A stretch of DNA of 64,000 nt, taken from assembly GCA_033439265.1 (NCBI GenBank), contig JAVTVX010000026.1, positions 8,371,001-8,435,000 on the forward strand, written 5' to 3'. The notes beneath the pieces were generated by a model. The model was not told the DNA's origin. It ran no database searches and saw nothing but the letters and a program-made list of their open reading frames with translations. Within the stretch, counting starts at the first letter, position 1. Each line of letters begins with the position of its first letter. Positions 46,412-61,375 of this stretch are shown piece after piece. The position numbers and the translations under genes are program-made. The DNA is from Dillenia suffruticosa. Lineage: Eukaryota; Streptophyta; Magnoliopsida; Dilleniales; Dilleniaceae.

Positions 46412-49400
46412 TGTCACGCCCCAAACCGGGGTCATGAACAGTTACCCGTCGCCCCAGATGCAGGCTATATTTTTACAAAAATCGGACAAAATCTTCCCAT
46501 AATTCGGAGGTCTCCCATGTACAATTTAACCTATAATATTCACAACCACCCTATCAATTTAATAAAAGGGTCATCCCGGCCTCACAACCATTAACCAAAC
46601 CACAGCCGACAACCAAAACAATACAAGGCTATAAAAATTTCTAGCAGTTCTAGCCACAGACCTCTACTATCATGCTAAACTAGAACATAAGCAGCCGCCA
46701 CACCAAGCGGATCTAAATATTAATACACATGTATAATAAATTCCCAAGTTAACAGTTTAAATACATATAGATGTCTCAATGCAAATAAACCGAGTCAATA
46801 TGAGAGTTTCTCTAATAAATGTCCATAATTATACAGCCATCCTAGAAAATAAATAGATGAGTATATTGATCAAACTAAAATTTTCAATAATTGTAGCGGA
46901 AGATATGGTAACATCCATACCCAAGCCTGGTGCTATCAAATCTACGTCACAAGTATGAAATCACGAAATTTATCTTCAGTCCAAGACTAATCTTGTGGGA
47001 AAAAAAGGGAGGGGTGAGTTTCTATGGGAGAATACTCAGTAAGTGAGGGGATTAATATCGTACTATCAATATTGAGGGTGAACTTGGAGTGTAAAAGCAT
47101 GTAACATAATATCGAGTGCACAAAAATAACGTGCTGTTTCAAAGTAAAACATATCTCAAAGCACATATCAGAAAATAACATATGCATCCATCCATTTATC
47201 AAGTCACATAGGTAGAGCCAGCGGAACAAACAATCCCGGCAATAGTCTACCTCGACCAAAAACGGGCGTATGGGGGTTTTCACTATGCAAATATCAAATA
47301 ATGGCTCTCTACCCCAATGTTGACCACAATCTACTCCAACTAGTCTGTAAATAATAATAATAATACTTATATATAGTCGGCCATGTATGGTGTCCCGTCC
47401 AGTGCTAGATAGAGATAAACTCACGTCCTCCCCGATGAGGGTCAACCTGGGACACCCATACACATGACGATCTGGCGGATACTTTCGGCCGAAACATATC
47501 CGGGCACAAGGGGTACCTCTACCAAATGTCCTTCGTAGCTATGGAATGCTATAGGAAGCATATCACCATATCACCAAGTCAGCTGGGTACGTAGCCCCAT
47601 GTATCACATTATCATGTCGACCGGGCATACAGCCTCATGCATCGTAACATAACGTCGGCCAGGCGTACAGCCCAAATAATATATGTAAATCCATTCAAAA
47701 CTACATGCCAATACAGTGGAAGTATTAAAATATGTCAATATGTCAAAAAAATTGGCATAGTATCCAGTTATCAAACTCATGGATGCAAATCAACAAAATC
47801 AACAGTTAGGATACTCCAATGGTCACAAAAATATGTCTATCAAAATCCAAAAATTTAGTCTTCACACGTATAAAAATCATATCATTTGAAAATCGGTAAA
47901 ACATGATTTGTCAATCAATAGTAGATGTCAAAGTCCCACTCACTTTTCTACGGAGGGTAGTCACACCCTATTTTTAAAATAAATCTAATCTGACTCCTCG
48001 AGTCTCCAAAAAGATCAACCTAATCAGATCATCACAATTTAACATCAAATTTTCAAGTATTATAGGGTTTATCCATTTTCCCTAAATATGTATAAATCTT
48101 AACTCTTCAATTTATGAATGCACTCTAATGTCATCAGTTGCATTTCATTTATAAACAATTAACGTACTTTTAAACCAAATCTAATTCAACCCTAAAACCA
48201 CTCAAGGTCAGAAATAAGCGTTAAAATAATAATTTTCATATAAGATGAAAAATTTTTGAAAAATCATACACTTTTCGATTCTCATCCAAATGTTTCAGCC
48301 ATATGTCATTTTCAAGGTATAGGAGTCTATTTTCATAATACGGAAATCGTATTTAAATTGTCTATAAGCAGAACAATTTATAATGAGAAAGGCTGCATCA
48401 ACCCTTGAACTCAAATCCCAATTTCTGACTTTATTCATACATAGGTCAATTTAAACTCCAAGGGAAACTATTCTAATCAACTTAATTTGATTCTATCATC
48501 CTGAACAATCCTATTTCATATAAATTCCTACACTTAACCTAATGAACCACATACAATATCCGAAAACGCATTCTATTCGAATCTAGTTTATATTTTAAAA
48601 TATACAAAACTTTTTATCCTAAATTTACCCTAAATTCAATAACCAAATTGAATGGGTCCGAAATCCCTCACCTAGGGTTTTCTCGGAGCGCAGACCTTCG
48701 TCCGAATGTCTCGTAGATCACTCCAAAATCTGAAACGCTCCCTATCAAGACAAGATTTATTAGTTAGGTCATAAACACTTAGATCAGAATCAAAACCCTA
48801 AATTAGTTACCTGCGTAGAGGTTCGTAGGCTGTTACGGGCTCACGGGCCATCGCGGGCCGTCGCGGGCTCGCAGGTTCGCGGGCTCACAGGTCAGCAGGC
48901 TCAAGGGCTTGTGGGCCGCAGTAGGCTTCACGAGCTGCAGTGGGCTCGCAGGCTGTAGCAGGCTCCCGGATTAACAGGATGGCGGGCTTGCGCGCTAACG
49001 GACTGGTGCGCGCTCATGCGCAGACGTACTCGCGAGTAGGCGCGCGCTCACGGACTGGCACGTGCTCGCTGGCCAGCTCGTGCTCGCGGACCGAGGCGCG
49101 CTCGTAAACTGAGGCGCGCTGTGTTCGTGCTGTGCTCAGGCGGGGAGGATCGTGCAGGGGCGCAATCGTGCTCGCACCGGGTGGATCGCGCTGGGGAGAT
49201 CGCGTGGTGGCAGAAGGAGTTGCAGTCGTGCTCGCGGAAGGTCGGTGCTCGGGGGAGGAAAGAGCAGCGGTAGCAAAGCGAGCGGCGCAGATGGGTGGTG
49301 GGTTCGGGCGAAGCCAAAGGGAGAGAGAGAAACAGAGAGAAACAGAGAGAAACAGAGAGTGAGGTAGAGAGAGAAGACAGAGGGGGTGGTCGGTTAGTGG

Positions 49401-49607
49401 GTGGTGACAGTACCACCGGTGAGCGGTGGAGAGGATGGAGGAGGAGAGGAAGGGCGGCTGTGCGTGCGGTGGAGGAGAGAGAGGCGGGAGGAAGATGAAG
49501 AGACGGGAAAGAAAGAGATTAGGGCTAAAAGCCCTAATCCCATTTGGGGGAGGTGCTGTGTTTTGGGCCAAAACGCAGCGCTTCCCCCTTTTATTTTTTT
49601 TTTTTAC

Positions 49608-49643
<36 letters not shown>

Positions 49644-49848
49644 ATGCCCATATTTCGCTAGAATGCGAATTTCATAAAAATGAGGTTTATTATGATTACG
49701 AACACAGAAACTTAAAATATAACCAAAAATTTAAATTAAATACCCAAAAATCAAAAATCAATATAAATAAAAATTTTTCTCTATATATATGTATATATAT
49801 ATTTCAAAACTAGTACACTTGTACGGACACCGTAATATCGGTGTTATA
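46412..49848 (-). repeat. Left LTR of the composite (3' LTR, longest copy, 3.4 kb)
   Basis: The left end reads TGTCACGCCCC; the right end reads GGTGTTATA (consensus start TGTAACACC reversed). In minus order it contains an AT-rich start, a GA-rich tract (49310-49510, CT on the coding strand), a GC-rich minisatellite (48836-49200), a long spacer, three about 50-bp 'cggc.gggc.tacagccc' units (47575-47672) and a conserved end block. Confidence 0.9.
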
Positions 49849-52800
49849 TTTTTTAACCCCCTAAAAACAAGTTTTGTTTTTCGAAACAAAAAGGAAGCGA
49901 TATACTAAACAAGTCTCCTTGGGCTCCCAGGTCTCCTCCTCGACCTGGTCACTCCTCTACAAAACTCTGACCAGTGAAACTTTCTTACTCCGTAGCTTTC
50001 TGACCGGTCAATCTAGAATAATCATGAGTTGAACTGGAAGACTAAGGTCCTCTCGCAACTCAACAGGTGGAGGCTCAAGTACATGAGAAGGATCAGCTAG
50101 ATATTTTCAGAGCACTAAGACATGGATGACGTCATGAATACGGGATAGTTTATCTGGCAGCTCTAATCTGTATGCCACTCTCCCGACCCTCTCAAGGATA
50201 CGGAAGGATCCAATATATCTAGAGCTCAACTTGCCCCACTGCCTGAACTGTATAACTCCCTTTAAAGGAGATCCTCAAGAAAATCATATCTCCATTGGCA
50301 AACTCAAAAGGTCACTGCCTACGATCGACGTATACCTTCTGCCTATCCTGGGCAGCTCTCATCCGCTCACGGATGACCCTTACTTTATCTTTTGTTTCTG
50401 TCCGTAGTTCAGCTCCCTCTGAGTGAATAAATACTTCAGGCTCTGGTGGTCAATGAAGACCCTGCAGTTCACTCTATAAAGATAATACCGCAAAATCTTC
50501 AATGCATAAACTATGGCTGCTAACTCCAAATCATGCGTCGGATAATTCAGCTCATGCTTCTTTAACTGTCGTGAAGCATAAGCAATCACTCGACCGTCCT
50601 GCATTAGTACACAACCCAATCCTTGTCTGCCGGCATCGCTATATATCACGTACTCCCTACTGCTTGTGGGGAAAGCTAGCACTAGTGCCGTTGTCAGTCA
50701 TTGTTTGATCTCCTGAAAGCTCGTCTCACAACGATCGTCCCAAAGAACTTAACGTCCTTCCGCGTCAGTCTGGTAAATGGAGCAACGATTCGGGAGAATC
50801 CTTCTATGAACCACTGATAATACCCCACAAGACCAAGGAAACTCCGTATCTCGGTCACAGTCTGTAACTACTCCCACCTTAATATGGCCTTAACCTTCTG
50901 CGGTCAACATAAATATCCTTCGCAGAAACAATATGGCCAAGAAATCCAATCTGTCTAAACCAAAATTCACACTTGATGAATTTGACATACAATTACTATT
51001 CACGGAAAATCTACAAGACCACCCTAAGGTGTTGTGCATGTTCCTCATTGCTTTGCGAATATCAAAGGATATCGTCGATGAACACAATGACGAACCGATC
51101 CAAATAATCATGAAAAATCCATTTCATCATGTCCATAAAGGTTGTTGGTGCGTTGGTCAGCCCAAACGACATGATCACGAACTCGTAATGTCCATATCGG
51201 GTGTGGAATGCGGTCTTGGGCACATCCTCAGCCCTGATCCGCAACTAATGATATCCAGATCGAAAATCGATCTTTGAGAAAACCCGCGTACCCTGGAACT
51301 AGTCAAATAAATCATCAATACGAGGTAGAGGGTACCGATTCTTGATGGAAACCTTGTTCAGCTGCCTATACTTCATACACAATCGTAGAGTTTCGTCCTT
51401 CTTCTTTACGAATAACACTGAAGCACCCCAAGGTGAAGTGTTCTGACGGATAAAACCCTTGTCCAGCAACTCTCGCAACTGGACCTTGAGCTCTCTAAAC
51501 TCAGCTGGCCCCATTCTGTATGGCGGAATAGATATGGGAGTGGTCCCTGGAGCTAGGTCAATCTCGAAATCAAACTCCCAAACTAGGCGTAGTCCGGGTA
51601 GCTCCTTGGGAAATACATCTAGGACTCCTACACCATTAGGACCTCCTCAAGTCTTGGCCCCTCCACTGTGGTGTCAATAACATGAGCCAGGTATGCCATG
51701 CAACCTCGGCATATCAATTTCCTGGCCTTCTTTACTGATACAGCACAGCGAGGTAACACTCGCCTCTCACCTGGGAACCTCAACAACGGCCCCTCGGGTC
51801 TCCGAATCTCCACTTCTTGGGTGAAGCAATCTACTGAGGCTCTATGCATGCTTAGCCAATCCATCCTTAGGATGGCATCGAAATCCGTCATCTCTAGTGG
51901 AACCAAGTCTACCTCAAATACCGCATCTCCAATCATGACCTTGCTCCCTCTGTAGACGGAATCTCTAAGTATCTGCTCACCAAGAAGAGTGATGGTCAAT
52001 ATTTTCTCATCAAGTGGCGACAAAGGTTTACCCAACCCGTAGGCAAAAGACGCTCTCATATACGAATAGTTCGACCTGGTGTCAATGAGGACACGAGCGT
52101 CGACTCACCATATGTTCATAACTCCTATTGTGAGAAGATAAAAAGATCTGTAAATAAATATGGAAAGATATATGCTTAGATATATATATATATATATATA
52201 TCAAAATGTATATACATACCAACATAGTTAAGCCTCTAAGGCTTTAACTAGTGATGGTACACAAAAGAAAGTACATAAAAAAATATCTCTAAACATGGGA
52301 ATCAGTGGGAGGAGCACCAATAATCACGTCAGGACTCGCCTGAGCGTCCTCCTGCGTCATTGAGTATACACGGGTCTGTGTCCTCTGCTACTTTCGGAAT
52401 GGTCCTGGCACCATACTGCTCCCGGCTACTATCCGTGGAGCGGTGTGACTCAAGTGCGCAGGCGCTCCCTCCTGTCCTCCTCGGGGAACACTCGAGTGTC
52501 CTAAAACTATCTGACCTCCAAATCCCAACTCAGGACAGGCGTTCCTGATGTGCCCTGGCTTCCCATACCAGAAGCATGTAACGGGCACCCTATACTCTCC
52601 AAAAGGTGGTGTCTATCACATCGGCAGTAAAGGGGAGCCGTTGATCTGGAGTCTGAGTAGTGGTACTAGGGGCCGGTGCTCTAAACCCCTGAGGTTGCGA
52701 TTCCTGCCCAGTATGTGTCTGTCTCGACTGAGAAGAGCCTTCCTGATATCCTGAAGTTCTACCCTTCTTCGAGCCCTAGCTCGAAAAAGCCCCAGATCTC

Positions 52801-54023
52801 TTCTTCATTTGCTCTCTCTGTACTTTCGCTGTCTGCCCTTAACACGGACGATCTCCTCTGCCCTAAGTGCTGAGTCCACGATCTCCACAAAGGAGAGACT
52901 AGGAATCACTGTCATATATCTCCTGATATTCAAGTTGAGGCCATCCATAAACTTGAACCGTAGCTGTTTCGGAATCGCCAAATCTAAAACAAAAGCAGCT
53001 AGTTACCTCAACTCCGTCTCATACTCTATCACTGTCCTGGTTCCCTGCTGTAAGTGCAGAAACTCTGCGCTCTTACGGTCCTGCTAGAACTCAGAGAAGT
53101 ACGTGCGATCGAACTCCCACAGGAAGTCCTCCCATCGCAGCGGCTCGATAATATCGTCATAAATCGCCTCCCACCAAGTGAGGGCATCACCATCTAAGAG
53201 TCTTTCTACTATCTGAAGCTGGTAGTCCTCGCTCAACCCTAGATCAGTCAAAATTTTCCGGGTACGGTTGATCCAGTACTTCGCTGCTATGGAATCACCG
53301 TTCCCGCAAACTTCGTGCAGCCTAATTGCCTCGCCTCCTTCACCAACTGGGTGAGTTCGTGAATATGCCTCAAAGTAGAGGAGGTAGTGTAACTTGGTCC
53401 TGAAACAATAGAAGGACCAACTACTGGGGCTGATCTGGTACAACTGAAGTTGGCACGGCCATAGGAGTCGACGTGGCCATCGGTACTGGAGGAGGTGGTA
53501 CGGCCGTAGGAGTCGGCACTGCCATCGGTGGTGGTGGGGGTGGCATCTGAATCTTGTGGGAGATGTACCACTCAGACACCTGCCTAAACGCCTCAAGGGA
53601 TAATGGTGGACCTCGACTAGAGCAGCCGGCTGAGTAGGCACTGCAGGGGGCACCCGTGAAGAGGAAGTAACCTCAGGCTCTCCAAGGGTCTCAGTTCCCT
53701 CGAAGGGGTCAGGCACTTGAGAAGTCTCAGGTAGCGTGAGTCTAGGTCCACGTCCCGTTGGTCTACCGCCTCTAGGCAGCATAATTCTGCAAAGAGAGAA
53801 TTTTCATTAGATATAACTCTAGAGTTTGATATGATTTAAAAATTAGGATTAGTTATGTAGTAACTAACCCCCTAAAATGAATGAAATTAGTGGTCTACAA
53901 CCATTTATGGGACTTTAAATGACTGTACGAAACTCTCTAATACATTGAGGACTTTTAAATGTACTTGGGAAGACTTTTATTACTATCTTTTCTCTAGTTT
54001 AAACTCTCTGATACTAATCGAAC
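49849..54023 (-). pseudogene. First internal region of the composite: gag, protease, RT, RNase H, integrase C-terminal end (fossil)
   Basis: A purine tract lies beside 49848. Minus-strand parts: gag 53782-52388 with a zinc-knuckle segment near 52585 ('CFWYGKPGHIRNACP'), protease-like 52120-51630, RT 51514-50890 ('[13 protein letters not shown]', '[15 protein letters not shown]'), RNase H 50682-50400 ('[18 protein letters not shown]', '[16 protein letters not shown]'), and an integrase C-terminal and chromodomain-like end (50350-49900). A tRNA-Met-type primer site lies at about 54004-54020. Many breaks; the integrase core is not recognised. Confidence 0.85.
52125..52219 (-). other. Intron-like AT-rich spacer between gag and protease (partner 58088-58172)
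   Basis: On the coding strand the spacer begins GTATGTATATAC and ends CTTCTCACAATAG in both internal regions, with an AT microsatellite inside. A related AT-rich spacer ending GATAG lies at 5925-5996 of the plus-strand element. Splicing between gag and pro is known in Ogre/Tat Ty3 elements; for this lineage it is only a resemblance. Confidence 0.4.
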
Positions 54024-56644
54024 TGTCACGCCCCGAATCGGGGTGATGAACAGTCACCCGCTGCCTTAAATGCCGGTTACATTTTTATAAAAAATCAGAC
54101 AAAATCTCCCCATACTTTGGAGGTCTCCCATGTACAATTTAAATTGTAATATTCACAACCACCATGTCAATTTAATAAAAGGATCATCCCGGCCTGACAA
54201 CCATTAACCAAACCACAGCCGACAACCAGGACAACGCAAAACTATAGAAATTTCTAACAGTTCTAGTCACAAGCCTCTACTGTTATGCTAAACTAGAGTA
54301 TGAGCAACCGCCACACCGAACGGATCTAAATATTTATACATATGTACAATAAATTCCCAAGTTAACATTTTACATACGTACAGATGCCTGAATGCAAGTG
54401 AACCGAGTCAATATGAGAGTTTCTTGAATAAATGTCCATAATTATACAGTCATCCCAGAAAATAAATAGATGAGTACATTGATCAAACTAAAATCTCTAA
54501 TAATTGTAACGGAAGATATGGTAACATCCATACTCAAGCCCGATACTATCAAGTACACGTCACAAGTATGAAATCACAAAATTTTTCTTCAGTTCAAGAC
54601 TAATCCTGTGGGAAAAAAAAGTGAGGGGTGAGTATCTATAGGAGGATACTCAGTAAGTGAAGAGATTGATATCGTGCTATCAATATCGAGGGTGAACTTG
54701 GAGTGTCAAAACATGTAACATAATATCGAGTGTGCGAAAATAACGTGTTGTTTCAGAGTAAAACATATCTCAAGGCACACATCAGAAAATAACATATGCA
54801 TCCATCCTGTATCAAGTCACATATGTAGAGCCGGCCGAACAAACAACCCCGACAATAGTCTACCTCAACCAAGGACGGGCACATTGGGGGTTTTCACTAT
54901 ACAAATATCAAATAATAGCTCTCTACCCCAATGTTGGCCACAGGCTACTCCAACTAGTCTGTAAATAATAATAATAATACGTATCTATAGTCGGCCTTGT
55001 AGAGTGTCCCGCCCAGTACTAGATAAAGGTAAACTCACGTCCTCCCTGATGAGGGTCAACCTGGGACACCCATACACATGATGATCTGGCGGATACCTCC
55101 GGCCGAAACATATCTGGGCACAAGGGATGTCTCTATCAAATGTCTTTCATAGTTACGAAATTATCACGATATCACCAAGTCGGCCGGTACGTAGCCCCGT
55201 GTTTCACATCATCATGTCGGCCGGGTATATAGCCCCATACATTGTAACATAATGTCAACCGGGCATACAGCCCAAAAAATCCATGTAAATCTATTCAAAA
55301 CTACGTGCCAATACAGTGGAAGCATTAAAACATGTCAATATGTCAAAAAAACTTTTGTACAGTATCCGGTTATCAAACTCGTGAATGCAAATCAATAAAA
55401 TCAATAATTGGGACACTCCAATGGTCACAAAAATATGTCTATCAAAATCCAAAAAATTAGTTTTCACACGAATAAAAATCATGTCATTTGAAAATCGGTA
55501 AAATATGATTTGTCAATCAATAGTAGAATCAAAGTCCCACTCACCTTTCTACAGAGGGTGGTCACTTTCTATTTTTAAAACAAATCTAATCTGACTCTTT
55601 GAGTTTTCAAAAAGATCAAGCTAATCAGATCATCACAATTTAACATCAAATTTTCAAGTATTATAGGGTTTATCTATTTTTTCTAAATTTGTACATACAT
55701 AAACTCTTCAATTTATGAATATACTTTAATATCATCAGTTGCATTTCATTTATAAACAATTAACGTACTTTTAAACCAAGTCTAATTCAACCCTAAAACC
55801 ACTCAAGATCGGAAATAAACTTTAAAATAAATAATTTTCCTATAAGATGGAAAATTTTTGAAAAATCATACACTTTTTGATTCTTATCCAAATGTTTCAA
55901 GCCATATGTCATTTTCAAGATATAAGAGTCTATTTTCATAATACTGAGATCGTATTTAAATTGTCTATGAGCATAATAATTTATAATGAGAAAGGCTGCA
56001 TCAACCTTTGAACTCAAATCCCAATTTCCAAATATTTTCATACATAGGTCAATTTAAACTCCAAGGGAAACTATTCTAATCAACTTAATTTGATTCTATC
56101 ATTATGAACAGTCCCATTTCATATAAATTCCTACACTTAACCTAATGAACCACATATAATGTCTGAAAATGTATTCTATTCGAATCTAGTTTACATTCTA
56201 GCATATACAAGATTTCTTATCCTAAATTTACCCTAAATTCAATAACCAAATCGAATAGGTCCGAAATCCTTCACCTAGGGTTTTCTCGGAACGCAAACCT
56301 TCGTCCGAATGTCTTGTAGATCACTCTAAAATCTGAAACACTCCCTATCAAGACAAAATTTATTAGTTAAGTCATAAACACTTAGATCAGAATCAAAACC
56401 TTAAATCAGTTACCTGCGTAGAGGTTCGTGGGCTGTTACAGGCTCACGGGCTATCGCGGGCTAGCGGGCTCAGCGGGCTTGCGGGTTCACGGGCTCACGG
56501 GTCAACAGGCTAGCAGGATTATGGGGCACAGTGGGCTTCGTTGGCCGTAGTGGGCTCGCGGGCTCTCTGGTCAATAGGCTGGCGGGCTTGCGGGTCAGCA
56601 GGCTGGTGGGCTTGCTCGCTAACGGGCTGCTACACGCTCGTGCG
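54024..56644 (-). repeat. Middle LTR of the composite (incomplete)
   Basis: It starts TGTCACGCCCCGAATCGGGG and follows the left LTR block by block through the long spacer into the GC-rich tract (56420-56640). Then pol sequence begins. Confidence 0.88.
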
Positions 56645-59600
56645 CAATGCCATTGTTAGTCATTGTTTGACCTCCAGAAAGCTTGTCTCACAATGATCGT
56701 CCCAAAAGAACTTGACGTCCTTCCGCGTCAGTCTGGTAAATGGAGTAGCGTTCTAGGAGAATCCTTCTACGAACCACCGATAATACCCCACAAGACCAAG
56801 GAAACTCCACACCTCGGTCACTGTCTGTGGCTGCTCTCATTTTAATATGGCCTCAACCTTCTGCGGGGTCAACATAAATATCTTTCGCAGAAACAATATG
56901 GCCAAGAAATCCAATCTGTCTAAGTCAAAATTCACACTTGATGAATTTGACATACAACTACCGTTCGCGAAAAATCTGCAAGACCACCCTAAGGTGTTGT
57001 GCATGTTCCTCATTGCTTTGCGAATATACAAAGATATCGTCATGAACATAATGACGAGCCGATCTAAATAATCATGGAAAACCTGGTTCATTATGTCTAT
57101 AAAAGCTGCTGGTGCATTGTTAAATTCAAACGGCATGACCACGAACTCATAATGTCCATATCGGGCGCGGAGTGCTGTCTTGGGCACATCCTCAGCCCTG
57201 ATCTGCAACTGATGATATCCAGATCGAAGAACGATCTTTGAGAAAACTCGCGTACCCTGGAACTGATTAAATAAATCATCAAGACGAGGCAGAGAGTACC
57301 GATTCTTGATGGAAACCTTATTCAGCTACCTATAGTTCACACACAATCATAGAGTCCCGTCCTTCTTCTTCACGAATAATATCAGAGCACCCAAAGGCGA
57401 AGTGCTCGGACGGATAATACCCTTGTCCAGCAACTCCCGTAACTGGACCTTAAGCTCTATAAACTCAGCTGGCGCCATTCTGTATGGCGGAATAGATATG
57501 AGAGTGGCCCTGGAGTTAGGTCAATCTCAAAATCAAACTCCCTAACTAGGGGTAGTCCGGGTAGCTCCTCGGGAAATACATCTAGGACTCCTGCATCACT
57601 GGGACCTCCTCAAGTCTGGGCCCTTCTACTGTGGTGTCAATAACATGAGCCAGGTATATCGTGTACTCTCGGTGTATCCATTTCCTGGCCTTCTTCACCG
57701 ATACAGCACAGCGAGGTAACACTCGCTCTCGCCTGGGAACCTCAACAATGGCCCTCTCGGGTTTCCGAAACTCCACTTCTTGGGTGAAGAAAACTACTGA
57801 AATTCTATGCATGTTTAGCCAATCCATCCTTAGGATGGCATCGAAATCCATCATCTCTAGTGGAACCAGGTCTGCCTCAAATACTGCATCTCCGATCATG
57901 ACCTTACTCCCTCTGTAGATCGAATCTCTAAGTATCTGCTCACCGAGAGGAGTGATGACCAATATTTTCTCATCAAGTGGCGACAAAGGCTTACCCAACC
58001 CGTAGGCAAAAGACACTCTCACATACAAATAGTTTGACCCGGTGTCAATGAGGACACGAGCGTCGACTCCCCATATGTTCATAACTCCTATTGTGAGAAG
58101 ATAAAAAGATATATTGATAAATATGGAAAGATATATGCTTACATATATATATATCAAAACGTATATACATACCAACATAGTTAAGCCTTTAAGGCTTTAA
58201 CTAGTGATGGTGCTCAAAAGAAGGTATATAAAAAAAATATCTCTAAACATGGGGATCAATGGGAGGAGCACCAATAATCACGTCAGTACTCGCCTGAGCG
58301 TCCTCCTGCGTCATTGAGTATACACGGGCCTGTGTCCTCTACTGCTGTCGGAATGGTCCTGGCACCGTGTTGCTCCCGGCTACTGTCCGTGGAGTGGTGT
58401 AACTCGAGTGCGCAGGCGCTCCCTACTATCCTCCTCGGGGAATACTCGAGTGTCCTGAAGTTATCTGACCTCCAAATCCCGACTTACAGCAGACGCTCCT
58501 GATGTGCCCTGGCTTCCCATACCGGAAGCATGTAACGGATACCCTACACTCTCCAAAAGGGTGGTGTCTACCACATCGGCTGCAAGAGGGGTGTCGCTGA
58601 TATGGAGTCTGAGTAGTGGTACTAGGGGCCGGTGTTCTAAAACCCTAAGGTCGCGATTCCTGCCCAGCATGTGCCTGTCTCGGCTGAGAAGAGCCTCCCT
58701 GATTTCCTGAAATCCTGCCCTTCTTTCAGCCCTGGCTCTAAGAAGCCCCAGATCTCTTCTTCCTTTATTCTTTGTACTCCCGCTATCTGCCCTCAGCACG
58801 GATGATCTCCTCCGTCCTAAGTGCTGAGTCCACGATCTCCACAAATGAGAGATTAGGAGTCACTGTCATATACCTCCTGATGTTCAAGTTGAGGCCATCC
58901 TTAAACTTGAACCGTAGCTGTTTCGACGTCGCCAAGTCTGGAACAAAAGCAGCTAGTCGCCTCAACTCCGTCTCATACTCTGTCACTGTCCCTGCCACAA
59001 GTGCAGAAACTTTGACCTCTTACGGTCCTGTTGGAACTCAGAGAAGTACCTGCAATCGAACTCCCGCAGGAAGTCCTCCCATCGTAGCTGCTCGGTAGCA
59101 TCATCACAAATCGCCTCCCACCAAGTGAGGGCGTCACCATCTAAGGGTCTCTCTGCTATCCGAATCCGGTAGTCCTCGCTTAACCCCAGATCAGTCAAAA
59201 TTCTGCGGGTGCGGTTGATACAGTGCTTCGCTGCTGTGGAATCACCCATTCCCGCAAACTCCATGCAGCCTAACTGCCTTGCCTCCTTCACCAACTGGGT
59301 GAGTTCATGAATACGTCTCAAGGTGGAGGAGGTAGTCTTACTAGGTCCTGAAATAGTGGAAGGACCAACTACTGGAGGCTGATCTGGTACTATTGAAGGT
59401 AGCACGGCCATAGGAGTTGGCACGACTATCGGTACAGGTGGAGGTGACATGGCCGTAGGAGTCGGCACTGCATCGGTGGTAGTGGGGGTGGCATCTGAAC
59501 CCCATGGGAGGTGTACCACTCATACACCTGCCTAAACGCCTCAAGGGATGGTGGTGGACTCGGCTGGAGCAGCCGGCTGAGTAGGCATTGCCGGGGGCAC

Positions 59601-59969
59601 CCATAAAGAGGAAGTAGCCTCAGCCACTCCAAGGGTCTCAGGTGCCCTCGAAGGGTCAGGCACTTGAGGAGTCTCAGGTAGCGCGAGTCTAGCTCCGCGT
59701 CCCGCTTGTCTACCGTGCCTAGGCAGCATAATTCTGCAAAGAGAGAATTTTCATTAGATATAACTCTAGAGTTTGGCATGATTTAAAAATTAGGGTTAGT
59801 TACGAGTAATTAACCCCCTAAAATGAATGAAATTAGTGGTTTACGACCATATATAGGACTTTAAATAACTGTACGAAACTTTCTAATGCATTGAGTACTT
59901 TTAAATGTACTTTGGAAGACTTTTATTACTATCCTTTCTCTAGCCTAGACTCTCTGATACCAATCAAAT
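56645..59969 (-). pseudogene. Second internal region of the composite: gag, protease, RT (fossil, incomplete)
   Basis: Parts parallel the first internal region: gag 59729-58461, protease-like 58178-57582, RT about 57490-56837 ('[13 protein letters not shown]', 'RNNMAKKS' region on the opposite strand). A primer site (TTGGTATCAGAGAG reversed) lies at about 59950-59966. It is colinear with the first internal region at high similarity, so both derive from one element family. Several breaks. Confidence 0.85.
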
Positions 59970-61343
59970 TGTCATGCCCCGAACCGAGGTCATGAACAGC
60001 AGCCCATTGCCCTGGATGCTGGCTACATTTTTATAGAAAATCGGGTAAAATCTCTCCATAATTCAGAGATCTCTCATGTATAATTTAACCTATAATATTC
60101 ACAACCACCCTGTCAATTTAATAAAAGGGTCATCCCGAACTCACAACCATTAACCAAACCACAGCCGACAACCAAGACTACGCAAAGCTATAGAAATTTC
60201 TAGCAGTTCTAGCACAGACCTCTACTGTAATGCTAAACTAGAGCATGAGCTGCCGCTATACCGAGTGGACCTAAATATTTATACACATGTACAATAAATT
60301 ACCAAGTTAACATTTTAAATACATATAGATGTCTCAATGCAAGTGAACCGAGTCAATATGAGAGTTTCTCGAATAAATGTCCATAATTATACAGTCATCC
60401 CAGAAAATAAATAGATGAGTACATTGATCAAACTAAAATCTCTAATACTTGTAGCGGAAGATATGATAACATCCATATCCAAACCCGGTGCTATCAAGTC
60501 CACGCCACAAGTATGAAATCACAAAATTTTTCTTTAGTCCAAGACTAATCCTGTAGAAAAGAAAGTGAGGGGTGACTATCTATGGGAGGATACTCAGCAA
60601 GTGAGGGGATTGATATCGTGCTATCAATATCGAGAGTGAATTTGGAGTGTCAAAATATATAACATAATATCGAGTATGCGAAAATAACGTGTTGTTTCGG
60701 AGTAAAACATATCTCAAGGCATATATCAGAAAATAACATAAACATCCATCTATGTATCAAGTCACATATGTAGAGCCGGCCGAACAAACAGCTCTGGCAA
60801 TAGACTACATCGACCAAGGACGGGCGCATTGGGGGTTGGCTCGCGCTCGCGGGCTGGCTCACGCTAGCGGACTGAGGCGCGCTCGCAGACTGAGGCGTGT
60901 TGTGTTCGCGCTGTGCTCGCACATGGAGGATCGCGCAGAGGCGCGCTCGGCTCGCGCTGGGGAGATTGCGTAGTGGCGGAAGGAGTTGCAGTCGCGCTCG
61001 TGGAAGGTCGGTGCTTGCGGGAGGAAGGAGCAGCGGCAGCGAAGCGAGCGACGGCGATGGGTGGTAAGTTCGGGCGAAACCGAAGAGAGAGAGAAACAGA
61101 GAGTGAGGTAGAGAGAGAAGACAGAGGGGGTGGTCGGCTAGGGGGTGGTGACAGTACCACCGGTAAGCTGTGGAGAGGATGGTGGAGGAGAGGCAGGGCG
61201 GCTGTACATGCGGCGGAAGGAGAGAGAGGGGGGAGGAAGATGAAGAGACGGGAGAGGAAGATTAGGATTAAAAGCCCTAATCCCATTTCGGAGAGGTGCT
61301 GCGTTTTGGGCCAAAACGCAACGCTTCCCCTTTTTTTTTAAAT

Positions 61344-61375
<32 letters not shown>

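Noticed and set aside
49014-49571. 185-codon minus-strand open frame
   Set aside because: Same LTR tract as above in the minus-strand copy; no motif beyond low complexity.
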